DNA from: an uncultured Opitutaceae bacterium
Lineage (GTDB): Bacteria > Verrucomicrobiota > Verrucomicrobiia > Opitutales > Opitutaceae
DNA: 64,000 bases
Direction: 5' to 3'
NCBI GenBank assembly: GCA_903890485.1
Contig: CAITBM010000116.1
Span: 124,001-188,000, forward strand
Shown: positions 63,325 to 64,000 of the stretch, in pieces
How positions within the stretch are numbered: position 1 is the stretch's first letter
Layout: each line of letters starts with the position of its first letter
The notes under the pieces: model-generated
What the model saw: the letters and a program-made list of their open reading frames with translations, nothing else
Told to the model about the DNA's origin: nothing
Databases searched by the model: none
Program-made: the position numbers and the translations under genes

Positions 63325-64000
63325 TCAGGCCTCAGCGGCGTGCGGGTCGGAAGAGCCGGAATCATCCTCTTGCTCGTCCCCACCCTCGCCATCCTCAGCG
63401 TGGAACTTGGCCTTCCGCTTGTTGGCGGGAAGGGGCGTGAGCATCACGTGAATGTTCCGGCCGATCAGCTTGGGGTCCGCGTCGGGGTGGCCCATGCCGG
63501 CCAGGTCGACCACGGCCTTCTTCATGACCTCGAACCCGAGCTCCGTGTGGGCCATCTCGCGGCCGCGGAACTTGAGCCTCAGCTTGACCTTGTTGCCGTG
63601 GTCCAGGAACTCCTCGGCGTGGCGCAGCTTCGTGTTGAAATCGTTCGGCGCGATGCGCGCCGTGAACTCGATCTCCTTGATCTTGCTGGCCGTGGACTTG
63701 GAGTGGGAATGCTTCTTCTGCTCCTCGTAGACGTACTTGCCGAAGTCCATGATGCGGCAGACCGGAGGCGTGGCATTGGGAGCCACCTCGACCAGGTCAA
63801 GGCCGACCTCAAGGGCGAGGTTCACGGCCTTGGGCGTGTCCAATATGCCGAGCTGCTTACCCTCGGGCGAGATCACGCGCACCTGCGGGACCTTGATTCG
63901 GTGGTTGCGGCGTATGCTCGCGAACGGATCGTTGTTGCGGCGCTGGAATTGCCCGTTCGGGCGATTGCCGCCTGGGGCGGCCGGAGGAGTCGGTATGGCC
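63325..64000 (-). CDS. infC: Translation initiation factor IF-3, 5' end outside the window
   Basis: IF-3 binds the 30S subunit and polices start-codon choice. The core from NHRIKVPQVRVISPEGKQLGILDT through IMDFGKYVYEEQKK to RNIHVMLTPLP is complete. The frame is open to the window edge, and before the core it encodes a Pro/Gly/Asn/Arg-rich stretch (NRPNGQFQRRNNDPFASIRR). Internal GTGs (63882) give a shorter protein that would lack the first strand. The start is unknown; E. coli infC begins with AUU. The C-terminus has an acidic tail of about 30 residues (EDGEGGDEQEDD). Confidence 0.93.
   Translation of the reverse strand, partial: AIPTPPAAPGGNRPNGQFQRRNNDPFASIRRNHRIKVPQVRVISPEGKQLGILDTPKAVNLALEVGLDLVEVAPNATPPVCRIMDFGKYVYEEQKKHSHSKSTASKIKEIEFTARIAPNDFNTKLRHAEEFLDHGNKVKLRLKFRGREMAHTELGFEVMKKAVVDLAGMGHPDADPKLIGRNIHVMLTPLPANKRKAKFHAEDGEGGDEQEDDSGSSDPHAAEA

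Overview
The window is a 64 kb, GC-rich, gene-dense bacterial chromosome segment. It fits a Verrucomicrobiota bacterium, most likely an Opitutaceae-like one. This rests on a chlamydia/verrucomicrobia-type class Ic ribonucleotide reductase, a GH105-DUF4861 pectin-type hydrolase, a large Oar-like TonB receptor, many ECF sigma factors and weak Shine-Dalgarno sites. Taxonomy is inferred from gene content, not from a marker search. I find no rRNA, CRISPR array, phage or insertion sequence. There is one tRNA (Leu, GAG anticodon).

Layout. 0.2-6.1 kb: potassium transporter kup, an ECF sigma/RskA-type anti-sigma pair, and a secreted GH105-DUF4861 hydrolase. 6.1-20.3 kb: housekeeping genes, namely tRNA-Leu, cysE, pyrD, an acidic-tailed unknown protein, a Wza-like lipoprotein, hemB, cysS, thrS (no TGS domain), glnB, aspS, gpmI, a small unknown and hemH (with an internal Cys cluster). 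20.3-30.3 kb: a CckA-like hybrid kinase, ruvC, a TauE permease, recF, gmhA, cyclophilin, ald, folA, gamma-carbonic anhydrase and an MFS nucleoside-type transporter. 30.5-36.8 kb: glgP, mutL (nuclease motifs lost), argH and a small secreted protein. 36.8-42.6 kb: an OsmC protein, then a CocE-like hydrolase / GH2 beta-mannosidase / histidine acid phosphatase operon. 42.9-43.7 kb: a Phd/VapB-VapC-type toxin-antitoxin pair.

43.7-49.8 kb is the most notable region. nrdA carries a 381-residue intein inserted directly after the predicted thiyl-radical cysteine. nrdB has Leu at the position of the usual radical Tyr and Glu as the first metal ligand, which is the class Ic pattern. The nrdB upstream region holds a pair of NrdR-box-like dyads 32 bp apart, plus four alternating copies of CCTATTG. 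49.8-56.7 kb: three tandem TMTC-like membrane/TPR proteins run in one operon that ends in a translationally coupled dinB. A strong terminator separates this operon from the 1085-aa TonB receptor (56.8-60.1 kb). That receptor is divergent from another ECF sigma factor. The window closes with a YcaQ-like protein, an N-acetylmuramoyl-L-alanine amidase and infC, whose 5' end lies outside.

Many neighbouring genes overlap by exactly 4 bp (ATGA/GTGA), which I used to pick several starts. Gene calls come from reading translated frames and motifs by eye. No database search was run.
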